Origin: Candidatus Woesearchaeota archaeon CG10_big_fil_rev_8_21_14_0_10_37_12
Lineage (GTDB): Archaea > Nanobdellota > Nanobdellia > Woesearchaeales > ARS49
DNA: 64,000 nucleotides
Assembly: GCA_002762795.1 (NCBI GenBank)
Contig: PCYA01000008.1
Coordinates: forward strand, 17,484-81,483
Direction: 5' to 3'
This document shows, piece by piece, positions 23,507 to 32,130 of this stretch (its first letter is position 1; every line of letters begins with the position of its first letter). The notes beneath the pieces are model-generated. The model ran no database searches. It was not told the DNA's origin and was given only the letters and a program-made list of their open reading frames with translations. Position numbers and translations under genes: made by a program.

Positions 23507-24247
23507 ATGCCACATTTCCTAAAAAATTCAACATATATCTTTCTACTGATCACACTATTAGCCTGTGCCCCTACACAATTAGCACAACAAGAACAGCTTA
23601 ACGCGATCGAACCCATTACAGAAACTCACACTGTTTCAACTGAAGAATTACAAAATGTACTTGCAGAATTTGAAAAACTAGATCAACAACATAACACGAG
23701 CTGGAAATTTGAGCAAGTTCCTGACAAAATCATCCCTCTCTCTGCAATTGAACCATGGACCTTACAAGTCCGAGAATTACAAGAAAACACTACTGACAAA
23801 GCAACAAAACACTTACTAGATGCACGACTGGCAATGCTCAGATCGCAAGCAGCGCAGTATGCCATGTTTTCATTCGGAGAACAAGGTAACCTCGCAATGG
23901 TTCAACAAGGGAAACAATACAAAGTAATCGAAACAATTGATTGTGATGATGCGCCAACCATTATTAAAACAGCAGAAATAAGAGGAGAATCATATGATTC
24001 ATGGGTCGATTTCTATGTCAACATGGATTATGTACTCATGTCAAGTAAAAAAGCCAAAGAACTATTAGGCACAGGAGTAAACAACAGAACAAAATACTAT
24101 TATAATCCAGGAATAGCACCAACACTCAAAATACTCCAAGCAACACAAAAAGCACTCAAAGAACAATGCAACATAACTGTAGACCTTCTCAGTGAAAGAA
24201 TAAACAAACAAGAAAAAAGACCTGAAGGCTACATTCCTGAAGTATAG
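23507..24247 (+). CDS. Lipoprotein of unknown function
   Basis: A 246-residue protein with a signal peptide and lipobox LLAC (Cys21), then a mostly helical charged region (VSTEELQNVLAEFEKLDQQ), repeated arginines with LLDARLAMLRSQAAQYAMF, and a C-terminal domain with two cysteines (ETIDCDDA, KEQCNIT). It is anchored outside the membrane. Divergent from htpX across 93 bp. No recognised family. Confidence 0.7.
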   Translation: MPHFLKNSTYIFLLITLLACAPTQLAQQEQLNAIEPITETHTVSTEELQNVLAEFEKLDQQHNTSWKFEQVPDKIIPLSAIEPWTLQVRELQENTTDKATKHLLDARLAMLRSQAAQYAMFSFGEQGNLAMVQQGKQYKVIETIDCDDAPTIIKTAEIRGESYDSWVDFYVNMDYVLMSSKKAKELLGTGVNNRTKYYYNPGIAPTLKILQATQKALKEQCNITVDLLSERINKQEKRPEGYIPEV

Positions 24248-24290
24248 ATGATGGTGCCAAGAAAAGACTGAAGAGCTTAAAATCGAGAAC

Positions 24291-24446
24291 AAATAAAGAA
24301 ATTGCCTGAAAACTCGCTATCCCCGCAACAAGCTGACGGGGTATTACGCGAGTTTTCTCGGCTTCGCCGACCAGCAATTTCAGTCTTTCAAAGTTGGTGC
24401 AGATAACCGCAGCAAGCTGCGGGGTATTCGACCCAACATTTGAAAT
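24291..24446 (+). repeat. Modular multi-hairpin repeat, diverged copy E
   Basis: It has the layout of A-D but different stem sequences: outer GAAATTGC/GCAATTTC (24298-24305 / 24373-24380), inner GAAAACTCGC/GCGAGTTTTC, a CCCCG...CGGGG hairpin followed by the shared TATT, and CGGCTTCGCCG. Module 2 is TCAAAGTTGG.../CCAACATTTGA around CCGCAGCAAGCTGCGG and the shared GGGTATT. Both sides of each stem have changed together relative to copy A, which points to selection on structure. Confidence 0.7.
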
Positions 24447-24487
24447 AACAGCAAAGAACATATAAACTTCTTCACATCAGTAAAATT

Positions 24488-25855
24488 ATGAGCACTTACC
24501 AAAAAATCCCTCTGAATATACTTCTTAAATATTACAAACAGAAACACATACAAGAAGCACTTGTGTCTGCTGCCACAAGCAAAGAAATTGCGGTAAGCTA
24601 TGGCGGCACTGGATACGGAAAAAGACCCGATGTACTGCAATACCCTCAAGACATTCTGGAACTCGTAAAACAAGGCGCAACAAGCTTTCACTGCAGCGAA
24701 GAACTCTGGAACAACCCCTTACAAATCACCACAGGAATGAGTCCTGGAGAACTAAACAACATACGCACAGGATGGGACTTACTATTAGACATAGATTGTC
24801 CTGAACTCGAATATTCCAAAATCGCAGCAGACTTAATAATACAAGCACTTCAATACCACGGAGTAAAAAATATTGGAATCAAATTCTCAGGCAACCACGG
24901 ATTCCACATAGGCATACCATTTGAAGCATTTCCAGAACGAGTAAACAATATCTCAACAAAAAACTTGTTTCCTGACGGACCAAGAAAAATAGCTGCATAT
25001 TTGCAAGACATGATAAAAACAGAACTCACAAAAAGACTGCTCTCAATGCATGATATCGAAACAATTGCTAACAAAATAAACAAGAAAAAAGAAGAATTGT
25101 TTATTAACAAAAAACTCGATCCATTCACCATTCTAGCCATAGATACTATTTTGATAGCAACAAGACACCTTTACAGAATGCCATATTCGCTCAACGAAAA
25201 ATCAGGACTAGCAAGCACAGTCATAAAACCAGAACAAATATTATCTTTCAAGAAAGACCATGCAAAACCTTTGACAATACAAAAAACATTTCCTTTTCTA
25301 GAACGCGAAAAAACCCTCCCTGGAGAAGCAACAAAACTACTTGTAAGCGCGTTTGATGCACAAATAGAACGCGAAGAAATAATCATTAAACCAATAAAAA
25401 AAGAATTTGAGCCAGTATTACACTCAATACCTGAAGAATACTTTCCGCCATGCATACAACTCATCTCTAAAGGATTAACAGATGGTAAAAAAAGAGCTGT
25501 ATTTATCCTCATAAACTTCCTACGATCCTGCGGCTGGGAGTACAACGCAATAGAAGAATACTTGAAAAAATGGAATGAACTCAACCCCGAACCATTGCGA
25601 GAGGTTTTGCTGCTTGGACAACTTAGGCACCACAAAGCAAACAAAAAAACCATTCTGCCGCCAAACTGCAGTAACAAAGCCTATATGATAGACTTAGGAG
25701 TATGCAAACCAGACGGATTTTGCAAAAAAATAAAAAACCCTGCAAATTATACTATTGCCAAACAAAGAAATGTGACAAGACAAAATACAAAACACACGAT
25801 CAAGAAAAAAACAGAAAAATCCAAAAAAGACGCTATCTCAGATGTTGCTTCCTAA
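24488..25855 (+). CDS. priS: Single-chain DNA primase: PriS catalytic domain fused to PriL Fe-S domain
   Basis: A 455-residue protein. The PriS part (about 1-300) has SYGGTGYGKRPD, the catalytic DLLLDID (98-104), GIKFSGNHGFHIGIPFEAFP with the conserved His, and a PYSLNEKSGL segment. The C-terminal part (about 310-425) matches the PriL Fe-S domain, with cysteines at 322, 394, 406 and 412 as [4Fe-4S] ligands. Fused monomeric primases of this type are known in Nanoarchaeum and other DPANN; no separate priL gene is needed. It makes RNA primers at the fork. The C-terminal tail is Lys-rich. Confidence 0.9.
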   Translation: MSTYQKIPLNILLKYYKQKHIQEALVSAATSKEIAVSYGGTGYGKRPDVLQYPQDILELVKQGATSFHCSEELWNNPLQITTGMSPGELNNIRTGWDLLLDIDCPELEYSKIAADLIIQALQYHGVKNIGIKFSGNHGFHIGIPFEAFPERVNNISTKNLFPDGPRKIAAYLQDMIKTELTKRLLSMHDIETIANKINKKKEELFINKKLDPFTILAIDTILIATRHLYRMPYSLNEKSGLASTVIKPEQILSFKKDHAKPLTIQKTFPFLEREKTLPGEATKLLVSAFDAQIEREEIIIKPIKKEFEPVLHSIPEEYFPPCIQLISKGLTDGKKRAVFILINFLRSCGWEYNAIEEYLKKWNELNPEPLREVLLLGQLRHHKANKKTILPPNCSNKAYMIDLGVCKPDGFCKKIKNPANYTIAKQRNVTRQNTKHTIKKKTEKSKKDAISDVAS

Positions 25856-25863
25856 AAAAGCAA

Positions 25864-25872
25864 GCTTTATAA
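25864..25872 (+). promoter_or_regulatory. Promoter of the ribosomal super-operon
   Basis: CTTTATAAAG is a strong TATA box about 165 bp before rpl3, so the transcript would carry an unusually long leader of roughly 145 nt in a genome where many mRNAs look leaderless. Confidence 0.55.
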
Positions 25873-25918
25873 AGGGCGGCTTGCCCCGAGAATATATTGA
25901 CGAAAATCAACTGACAAG

Positions 25919-25990
25919 CCTGCGAATAAAGATTCCCAGTACAGTCGGTGCAAAAAAAGCACTTACTTTATTCTCACGGAATTTCGCAGG
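25919..25990 (+). promoter_or_regulatory. Leader stem-loop upstream of rpl3
   Basis: CCTGCGAA (25919-25926) pairs with TTCGCAGG (25983-25990), ATAAAG (25926-25931) with CTTTAT (25966-25971), and GTGC-AAAAAAA-GCAC (25949-25962) forms the tip. It lies in the long rpl3 leader and could be a binding site for an autoregulating ribosomal protein, by analogy with ribosomal operons generally; not a family I know. Confidence 0.45.
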
Positions 25991-26034
25991 AACACAGTAA
26001 AAATACAGCAGGAACACAAAAATAACGAGATAAA

Positions 26035-26988
26035 ATGCCTAGAATCAGAAATCCAAGACGAGGAAGCATGCAGTTTTGGCCAAGAAAACGTGCCAAAAAG
26101 TTAGCTAGCAGAATAAGATCCTGGACTGGAAAAAATACAAAAATTCTCGGATTTGCAGGATATAAAGTCGGCATGACACATCTCATCATCACTGACAACA
26201 AGCCAACAAGCATCACTAAGGGCGAAGAAATTCAAATGCCTGTCACAATTCTCGAATGCCCCCCAATCAAAATCGCTTCAATTCTTCTCTACAAAAAAAC
26301 CGCATATGGTCTTAAACCATCGGGACAAATACACGCAGAAAAACTCGACAAAGAACTAGCAAAAAAAATAAGCCTACCAAAAAAACAACCAAAAAACGCA
26401 GACACAACAAATATTGCAGACGTACGATTACTGGCATACACACAACCAAAAACAACAACTATAGGCAAAAAGAAACCAGAACTCATTGAACTTGGTATTG
26501 GTGGAAAAGTTGAAGAGAAACTCAAATATGCACAAAGCATACTCGGCAAAGAAATACCAATCAATGATGTGTTCACGGCAGGGCAATTTGTTGATTTAAC
26601 AGCAGTAACAAAAGGAAAAGGAACCCAAGGACCTGTAAAAAGATTCGGCGTTAATATCAGAGTACATAAAAGCGAAAAAACAAAAAGAGGCCCTGGAAGC
26701 CTTGGACCATGGCATGGACACAGAACTTACCGAGTGGCTCATGCTGGACAGACAGGATACCAACAAAGAACAGAACACAACAAACATATCATTAAAATCA
26801 GCGGCAATCCAGAAGAAATACAAAAAAAAGCAGGTTTCTCAAGATACGGACTTGTAAAAAATCAATACATCTTAATAAAAGGAAGTGTTGCAGGCGCGAA
26901 AAAAAGAATCATCACATTAACAGAGCCACGCAGAACAGTATCGAACGAGGCAAAAGAACCACCAATAATTGTATACACACAACAATAA
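26035..26988 (+). CDS. rpl3: Large-subunit ribosomal protein uL3
   Basis: 317 residues, typical for archaeal uL3. Visible signatures are RGSMQFWPRKRAK at the start, GFAGYKVGMTHL and the hallmark GPVKRFGVNIRVHKSEKTKR...GPGSLGPWHGHRT region. First gene of the super-operon; uL3 nucleates 23S rRNA folding near the peptidyl-transferase centre. Confidence 0.96.
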   Translation: MPRIRNPRRGSMQFWPRKRAKKLASRIRSWTGKNTKILGFAGYKVGMTHLIITDNKPTSITKGEEIQMPVTILECPPIKIASILLYKKTAYGLKPSGQIHAEKLDKELAKKISLPKKQPKNADTTNIADVRLLAYTQPKTTTIGKKKPELIELGIGGKVEEKLKYAQSILGKEIPINDVFTAGQFVDLTAVTKGKGTQGPVKRFGVNIRVHKSEKTKRGPGSLGPWHGHRTYRVAHAGQTGYQQRTEHNKHIIKISGNPEEIQKKAGFSRYGLVKNQYILIKGSVAGAKKRIITLTEPRRTVSNEAKEPPIIVYTQQ

Positions 26989-26992
26989 GAAC

Positions 26993-27799
26993 ATGGAAGT
27001 TAAAATACTAGACGCGGAAAATAAGGAAACAGGCAAACAAAAATTGCCAGCACAGTTTAACACACAGATCAGACCCGATATGATTAAACAAGCAGTAGAA
27101 ACAATACAAGCAAACAACAGACAACAATATGGAGCAGACCCTAGAGCAGGACAACGCGCAAGCGCAAACTTAAGCAGAAGAAGACGAGACTACAAAGGAT
27201 CATACGGAAAAGGCATCAGTAGAGTACCAAGAAAAACTATGGTAAGACGCGGAATGCAAATGATCTGGGTAGGAGCATTCGCACCAGGAACAGTAGGCGG
27301 AAGAAAAGCCCACCCACCACGCGCAGAAAAAATATTTGCAAAAAGAATCAACGACAAAGAAAGAAAACTCGCAATCAGAAGCGCTCTTGCAGCAACGATG
27401 AACAAAGAAATAGTTGCGCAAAGAGGCCACAAAATACCTACACAATACCCATTCATACTCGACAATACATTTGAAGAACTAGCAAAAACAAAAGACTTGC
27501 AAACAGCATTTGAAAAACTCGGATTGCAAGCTGAGTTAACACGAGGAAGCAAACAAAAAGTCAGAGCAGGAAAAGGAAAAACAAGAGGAAGAAAATACAA
27601 AAAAGCAACAGGACCTTTACTTGTTGTAAGCAAAAACTGCAAAACTATCAAAGCAGCAGAAAACATTCCAGGAGTAAACATTGTCCAAATAAACAACATC
27701 AATGCAGAAGATTTAGCACCAGGAACACACTGCGGAAGATTAACACTATTCACACATGCAGCAATACAAAAACTAGAGAAAGAAAAACTATTCATGTAA
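26993..27799 (+). CDS. rpl4: Large-subunit ribosomal protein uL4
   Basis: 268 residues from ATG 26993, 4 bp after the rpl3 stop; the frame is open further upstream but MEVKILD is the family start. Signatures: LSRRRRDYKGSYGKGISRVP, GGRKAHPPR and GKGKTRGRKYKKATGPLLVV. uL4 lines the exit tunnel with its extended basic loop. Confidence 0.95.
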   Translation: MEVKILDAENKETGKQKLPAQFNTQIRPDMIKQAVETIQANNRQQYGADPRAGQRASANLSRRRRDYKGSYGKGISRVPRKTMVRRGMQMIWVGAFAPGTVGGRKAHPPRAEKIFAKRINDKERKLAIRSALAATMNKEIVAQRGHKIPTQYPFILDNTFEELAKTKDLQTAFEKLGLQAELTRGSKQKVRAGKGKTRGRKYKKATGPLLVVSKNCKTIKAAENIPGVNIVQINNINAEDLAPGTHCGRLTLFTHAAIQKLEKEKLFM

Positions 27800-27809
27800 T
27801 ATTGAGAAA

Positions 27810-28070
27810 ATGGACCAAGAAAACGTAATAAAATATCCGCTGGCCACAGAAAAGTCAATCAGACTCATGGAAAGCGAAAACAAACTCGTATTTGTAGTAG
27901 ATAAACGAGCAACAAAAACAGAAATCAAACAAGCTGTGGAAAAAACATTCAACACAAAAGTTGTTGCAGTCAATACGCTCAACAGCATAAAAGGAAGAAA
28001 ACAAGCATACATCACTTTCGCGAAAGACGTTGCGGCAATAGACATTGCAACAAACTTAGGCATCATGTAA
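27810..28070 (+). CDS. rpl23: Large-subunit ribosomal protein uL23
   Basis: 86 residues: IKYPLATEKSIRLMESENKLVFVVDKRATK and VVAVNTLNSIKGRKQAYITF are classic uL23. It sits at the tunnel exit and is the docking site for SRP and other nascent-chain factors. Ten bp after rpl4. Confidence 0.96.
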   Translation: MDQENVIKYPLATEKSIRLMESENKLVFVVDKRATKTEIKQAVEKTFNTKVVAVNTLNSIKGRKQAYITFAKDVAAIDIATNLGIM

Positions 28071-28079
28071 GGCGACACA

Positions 28080-28793
28080 ATGGGAAAAAGAATAGCACAA
28101 CAAGCAAGAGGAAAAGGCGGTCCAGCATGGAGAGCAAGAAGCTTTGCATACGCAGGCCAAAGCAGACTTAGATCTGAGACTCAGCAACTTATTACAGGAC
28201 AAATCACCAACTTTATCAAAAGCGCAGGACACAGTGCACCACTCATGGAAGTAAAATATCAAGATGGACAAACAGCATTGCTACCAGCACCAGAACACGT
28301 TAGACAAGGAAACCAAATAACCAGTGGAAAAGGTGGCGAAGCATTGCCAGGAAATGCCTTATATCTTTCAGATATTCCAGAAGGAACACCAATTTACAAT
28401 ATAGAAAAACAACCAGGAGACGGAGGAAAATTCTGCAAAACGGGCGGAAGCACTGCCCGATTACTAAGCAAAACAGAAACACATGCAACAATAAAATTAC
28501 CAAGCAAAAAAGAAAAACAAATCAATCTCAAATGCCGCGCAATAATCGGGGTCATTGCAGGAGGGGGAAGATTAGAAAAACCACTCCTTAAAGCAGGCGT
28601 GAGACATCACAAAAAAAGATCAATGAACAAAAACTGGCCAAAGCCACGAGCTGCAGCACAAAACGCAGTAGATCACCCATACGGAAATAAGAGAACAAGC
28701 AGAAAAGCAAAACAAAAATCAACAAACAAGTTTGCACCACCAGGAAGAAAAGTAGGGAAACTCTGGCCAAGAAGAACAGGAAGAAAGAAGTAA
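28080..28793 (+). CDS. rpl2: Large-subunit ribosomal protein uL2
   Basis: 237 residues with ARGKGGPAWRARSFAY, the GQLLSK-like ARLLSKTETHATIKLPSKK and the C-terminal VDHPYGNKRTSRK. The last retains the conserved HP(Y/F)G region near the peptidyl-transferase centre. Basic Lys/Arg tail as usual. Confidence 0.96.
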   Translation: MGKRIAQQARGKGGPAWRARSFAYAGQSRLRSETQQLITGQITNFIKSAGHSAPLMEVKYQDGQTALLPAPEHVRQGNQITSGKGGEALPGNALYLSDIPEGTPIYNIEKQPGDGGKFCKTGGSTARLLSKTETHATIKLPSKKEKQINLKCRAIIGVIAGGGRLEKPLLKAGVRHHKKRSMNKNWPKPRAAAQNAVDHPYGNKRTSRKAKQKSTNKFAPPGRKVGKLWPRRTGRKK

Positions 28794-28808
28794 GAGGAAT
28801 AAACCAAA

Positions 28809-29189
28809 ATGGCAAAGGAATATTTGTATCGTGGAAAAACAGTTGACGAGATCAAAAAATTAGATCTTGCCACATTTGCACAGCTTTGCCCATCAAGAGA
28901 ACGAAGAAAATTAAAACGTGGATTCACTGAACAAGAAAAAAAATTCCTTGAACGCGTACGCGCAGACAAAAAAACAGTCAAAACACATTGCAGAGATTTA
29001 GTAATCATACCAGAACTTATAGGAAAAACAATCAAAGTACACAATGGAAAAGAATGGATACAATTGGAAATACTGCCTGAAATGATCACACATAGACTCG
29101 GAGAATTTGCGCTAACACGTAGATCAGTCAAACACAGCTCCCCAGGAATCGGAGCAACCAGAAGCAGTGCAGCACTATCGGTGAAGTAA
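28809..29189 (+). CDS. rps19: Small-subunit ribosomal protein uS19
   Basis: 126 residues: YRGKTVDEIKKLDL, VKTHCRDLVIIPELIGKTIKVHNGKEW and the basic C terminus with KHSSPGIGATRS are diagnostic. uS19 is in the small-subunit head with uS13. Confidence 0.95.
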   Translation: MAKEYLYRGKTVDEIKKLDLATFAQLCPSRERRKLKRGFTEQEKKFLERVRADKKTVKTHCRDLVIIPELIGKTIKVHNGKEWIQLEILPEMITHRLGEFALTRRSVKHSSPGIGATRSSAALSVK

Positions 29190-29191
29190 AC

Positions 29192-29662
29192 ATGAGCTAC
29201 AAATACTCAACACAACTAATAGAAAACAGCGCCAAAGCAATAGGTCTTGCCTTGCCAATATCAAGGAAACAAAGTATCATGATCTGCCAGAAAATCCGCG
29301 GAATGAACGTACAAAAAGCAAAAAATTTACTTGAGAAGGTAATGAACAAAAAAGAACCAATCCCATTTACCCGATTTGCAGAAGGAGCAGGACACAAAGC
29401 CGGCATGAGCTCAGGAAAATACCCAATAAAAGCGTGCTCACAAATACTCACATTACTTAAAAGCGCAGAAGCAAATGCTCAATACAAAGGATTAGGAACA
29501 GGCAATCTCATAGTAAAACATGTCGTTACACAAAAAGGACCAACAACACAAAAACATGGAAGAATCAGAGGAAATGCAAAAAGAACTCACGTTGAAATTG
29601 TATTAGAGGAATCAAAAACAACCACAGAGAAAAAAACAAAACAAAAAAAGGTAACCAAATGA
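29192..29662 (+). CDS. rpl22: Large-subunit ribosomal protein uL22
   Basis: 156 residues, starting 2 bp after rps19. MSICQ-like ISRKQSIMICQKIRGMNVQKAKNLLEKV and the loop TTQKHGRIRGNAKRTHVEI identify uL22, which lines the exit tunnel. A Lys/Thr-rich tail (residues 142-156) overlaps the rps3 start by 4 bp. Confidence 0.95.
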   Translation: MSYKYSTQLIENSAKAIGLALPISRKQSIMICQKIRGMNVQKAKNLLEKVMNKKEPIPFTRFAEGAGHKAGMSSGKYPIKACSQILTLLKSAEANAQYKGLGTGNLIVKHVVTQKGPTTQKHGRIRGNAKRTHVEIVLEESKTTTEKKTKQKKVTK

Positions 29663-30282
29663 TAGAAAGAAAATTCGTTTCAGAAAATTTGAAAGAATAC
29701 CGTATCCAGGAATTCATATCAGCTACATTACGCAATGTAGGACACAGTCACACCAAATTAGTACGCACACCAATGGGTGAGAAAGTAATCATATATGCAA
29801 GCAGGCCTGGGCTTATCGTTGGAAGAAAAGGAGAAAATATCAAAAAACTAACAAGCACGCTCAAGAAAAAATTCAAACTCGAAAATCCACAAATAGAAAT
29901 TGCAGAAGTAGAAAACCCAAACCTTGACGCGCAAATAGTGGCTGAAAGAATAGCAGGAGCACTCGAACGATTCGGAACAAACAAATTCAAAGCCATAGGA
30001 CACAAAACAATGAGTGATGTCATGGGCGCAGGAGCACTTGGAATAGAAATAATTGTTTCAGGAAAAGTGCCAAGCCAACGAGCAAAAAGCTGGAGATTCT
30101 ACACTGGATACCTCAAGAAATGCGGAGACATTGCAATAAGCGGCGTAAAACGCGCGCAAGCAATTGTTATCACCAAGACAGGAGAAGTTGGAATCAAAGT
30201 AGCAATCATGGGGCCAGATGTTAAACTTCCAGACGATATAACAATACAAGAATTAAGCACTGAGAGCAAAAATGAAAAATAA
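29659..30282 (+). CDS. rps3: Small-subunit ribosomal protein uS3
   Basis: 207 residues with an N-terminal KH domain (IYASRPGLIVGRKGENIKKL, the GxxG loop) and the C-terminal KVPSQRAKSWRFYTGYLKKCGD. uS3 forms part of the mRNA entry tunnel with helicase function. ATGA overlap with rpl22. Confidence 0.96.
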   Translation: MIERKFVSENLKEYRIQEFISATLRNVGHSHTKLVRTPMGEKVIIYASRPGLIVGRKGENIKKLTSTLKKKFKLENPQIEIAEVENPNLDAQIVAERIAGALERFGTNKFKAIGHKTMSDVMGAGALGIEIIVSGKVPSQRAKSWRFYTGYLKKCGDIAISGVKRAQAIVITKTGEVGIKVAIMGPDVKLPDDITIQELSTESKNEK

Positions 30283-30472
30283 AGAACTCCGCAATTTACC
30301 ACCAGAAGAACTGAAACAAAAAATCATTGAAGCACGCAAAGAACTCATGAAAGACAACGCACAAGTGGCAATCGGAACAAATCCAAAAAACCCAGGAAAA
30401 ATCAAACTCGCTAAAAAAACAATTGCACGGATAAAAACAATCCTTGCACAGGAGGCTGAGCAGAAAGCATGA
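30272..30472 (+). CDS. rpl29: Large-subunit ribosomal protein uL29
   Basis: 66 residues, two long helices: KELRNLPPEELKQKIIEARKEL and KLAKKTIARIKTILAQ, matching uL29. Its start lies 11 bp inside rps3. It binds near the tunnel exit next to uL23. Confidence 0.93.
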   Translation: MKNKELRNLPPEELKQKIIEARKELMKDNAQVAIGTNPKNPGKIKLAKKTIARIKTILAQEAEQKA

Positions 30473-30774
30473 CTGTATGTGAAACCTGTGGGTTACCACA
30501 AGAACTTTGCGTTTGTGAAAGCATCGCAAAGGAAAGCCAAAAGATCACCATCAGACTCGAAAACAAAAGGTACAACAAAAAATATACTGTTATCGATGGT
30601 ATAGACGACAAGGAAATATCCCTTGATCAAATATGCAAAAAACTCAAAGAAGCCTTGGCATGCGGTGGAACTGTCAAAGAAAACCGCATAGAACTTCAAG
30701 GCGAACACAAACAAAGAGCAAAACAAATATTAATTGCAGCAGGATTTGCTCCTGAAACAATTATCATAAAATGA
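30469..30774 (+). CDS. Translation initiation factor aIF1 (SUI1)
   Basis: 101 residues. An N-terminal zinc-knuckle-like CETCGLPQELCVC precedes the SUI1 domain KYTVIDGIDDKEISLDQI, LACGGTVKENRIELQGEHK and GFAPETIIIK. aIF1 checks start-codon pairing in the P site. Placement between rpl29 and the RNase P gene is normal in archaea. ATGA overlap with rpl29. Confidence 0.93.
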   Translation: MTVCETCGLPQELCVCESIAKESQKITIRLENKRYNKKYTVIDGIDDKEISLDQICKKLKEALACGGTVKENRIELQGEHKQRAKQILIAAGFAPETIIIK

Positions 30775-31025
30775 CCATGAATACACATGCTATTCATGAT
30801 GAATGGATTGGCAAACAAGCACTTGTAAAAAAAGCTGCTAACAAACAGTTAGAAGAAATACAAGGAATTGTTGTTGATGAAACAAAAAACACAATCCACA
30901 TTGAAACCGAAAAAGGAATAAAAAAAGTTCCAAAAAAAGGAACAACATTCATAATCGGGGGCAAAACAGTACAAGGAAACAAAGTCCTTGTACAACCAGA
31001 AGAAAGAATCAAACTTAAGGTGTAA
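30771..31025 (+). CDS. rnp1: RNase P protein component 1 (Rpp29/Pop4)
   Basis: 84 residues of an Sm-like barrel: HDEWIGKQALVKKAANKQLEEIQGIVVDETKNTI and TTFIIGGKTVQGNKVLVQPEERIKL match Rpp29. It binds the specificity side of RNase P RNA with Rpp21. It overlaps the aIF1 gene by 4 bp; a second ATG two codons in is also possible. Confidence 0.93.
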   Translation: MTMNTHAIHDEWIGKQALVKKAANKQLEEIQGIVVDETKNTIHIETEKGIKKVPKKGTTFIIGGKTVQGNKVLVQPEERIKLKV

Positions 31026-31026
31026 C

Positions 31027-31365
31027 ATGCAAACAAGAACCAGAGGAAGAACATTTACCGGCATCGTAGTAGCTGCACGAATGCAACACACAGCAACAGT
31101 AGAATGGCCACGCAGAAAAAACGTTCAAAAATATGAACGATATGAGAAAGCACGCACACGAGTAAAAGCACACAACCCTCCAGAAATAAACGCGCAAGAA
31201 GGAGATATCGTGCGCATCGTAGAATGCAAGCCTCTCAGCAAAACAAAACACTTCATCATCACAGAAAAAATCAAACACGAAAAACTATTCGCAGCAAAAC
31301 AAGAACTTCAAGAAGAAGGAAAAGTTAGACGTGAAAAGAAACAAGAGAAGGGGCAAGAAGAATGA
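31027..31365 (+). CDS. rps17: Small-subunit ribosomal protein uS17
   Basis: 112 residues from ATG 31027, one base after the rnp1 stop. RGRTFTGIVVAARMQHTATVEWPRR and the NPPEINAQEGDIVRIVECKPLSKTKHF segment are diagnostic. A charged Lys/Glu tail of about 25 residues extends past the usual end. Confidence 0.95.
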   Translation: MQTRTRGRTFTGIVVAARMQHTATVEWPRRKNVQKYERYEKARTRVKAHNPPEINAQEGDIVRIVECKPLSKTKHFIITEKIKHEKLFAAKQELQEEGKVRREKKQEKGQEE

Positions 31366-31763
31366 AAGCAGTCAAAGCACGCATAACAAAAGGCCTCCCT
31401 CACAGAGCAGTAGTCTTAGCATGCGACAACAGCGGCGCAAGACTCATGAGAATAGTTTCAGTCATAAACTGCAAAACAGTCAAAGGAAGAAAACCCAGCG
31501 CAGGAGTAGGAGACAAAGTCATGTGCTCAGTCATACAAGGCAAACCAGACATGCGCAAACAAGTAGTAAGTGCAGTCATTGTCAGACAAAAAATGCCATA
31601 CAAAAGACGAAACGGAATGCACATAAAATTTGAAGACAACGCAGCAGTAATAATCAAAGACGATCTTGGAAACCCAAAAGGAACACTAATAAAAGGACCG
31701 ATCGCAAAAGAAGCAAGCGAAAGATGGCCGCTAGTATCAAAAATAGCAAGCTCAATAGTATAG
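31362..31763 (+). CDS. rpl14: Large-subunit ribosomal protein uL14
   Basis: 133 residues with VLACDNSGARLMRIVSV, GVGDKVMCSVIQGKPDMRK and KFEDNAAVIIKDDLGNPKGT, the uL14 signatures. It contacts the small subunit in bridge B8. Overlaps rps17 by 4 bp. Confidence 0.96.
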   Translation: MKAVKARITKGLPHRAVVLACDNSGARLMRIVSVINCKTVKGRKPSAGVGDKVMCSVIQGKPDMRKQVVSAVIVRQKMPYKRRNGMHIKFEDNAAVIIKDDLGNPKGTLIKGPIAKEASERWPLVSKIASSIV

Positions 31764-31770
31764 GTAAAAA

Positions 31771-32130
31771 ATGAACTGGAGTACAACCTGGAAATCAAGC
31801 AAAAAACCAAGCAAACAACGCAAATACGTACGCAACGCGCCACCACACATACGCAACACGATGCTAGGCAGCCATCTCACAAAAGAACTTCGCGAAAAAC
31901 ACAAAACAAGAAGCTTGCGAGTAAGAACAGGAGACAAAGTCAAAATCATGAGAGGGCAACACAAAGGAAAAACAGGAACTATTGAAAAAATAGACACCAA
32001 AAGACAAAGAGCATACATTACAGGAGTAGAAACAGTCAAAAAAGACGGCAGCAAAACATTATACCCCTTAAGACCATCAAACCTCATCATACAAGCACTC
32101 AAAGAAGACAAACGGAGAATCACACAATGA
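31771..32130 (+). CDS. rpl24: Large-subunit ribosomal protein uL24
   Basis: 119 residues: SKKPSKQRKYVRNAPPHIR at the N terminus and the KOW motif VRTGDKVKIMRGQHKGKTG (around 51-69). The stop overlaps the rps4e start. Confidence 0.96.
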   Translation: MNWSTTWKSSKKPSKQRKYVRNAPPHIRNTMLGSHLTKELREKHKTRSLRVRTGDKVKIMRGQHKGKTGTIEKIDTKRQRAYITGVETVKKDGSKTLYPLRPSNLIIQALKEDKRRITQ

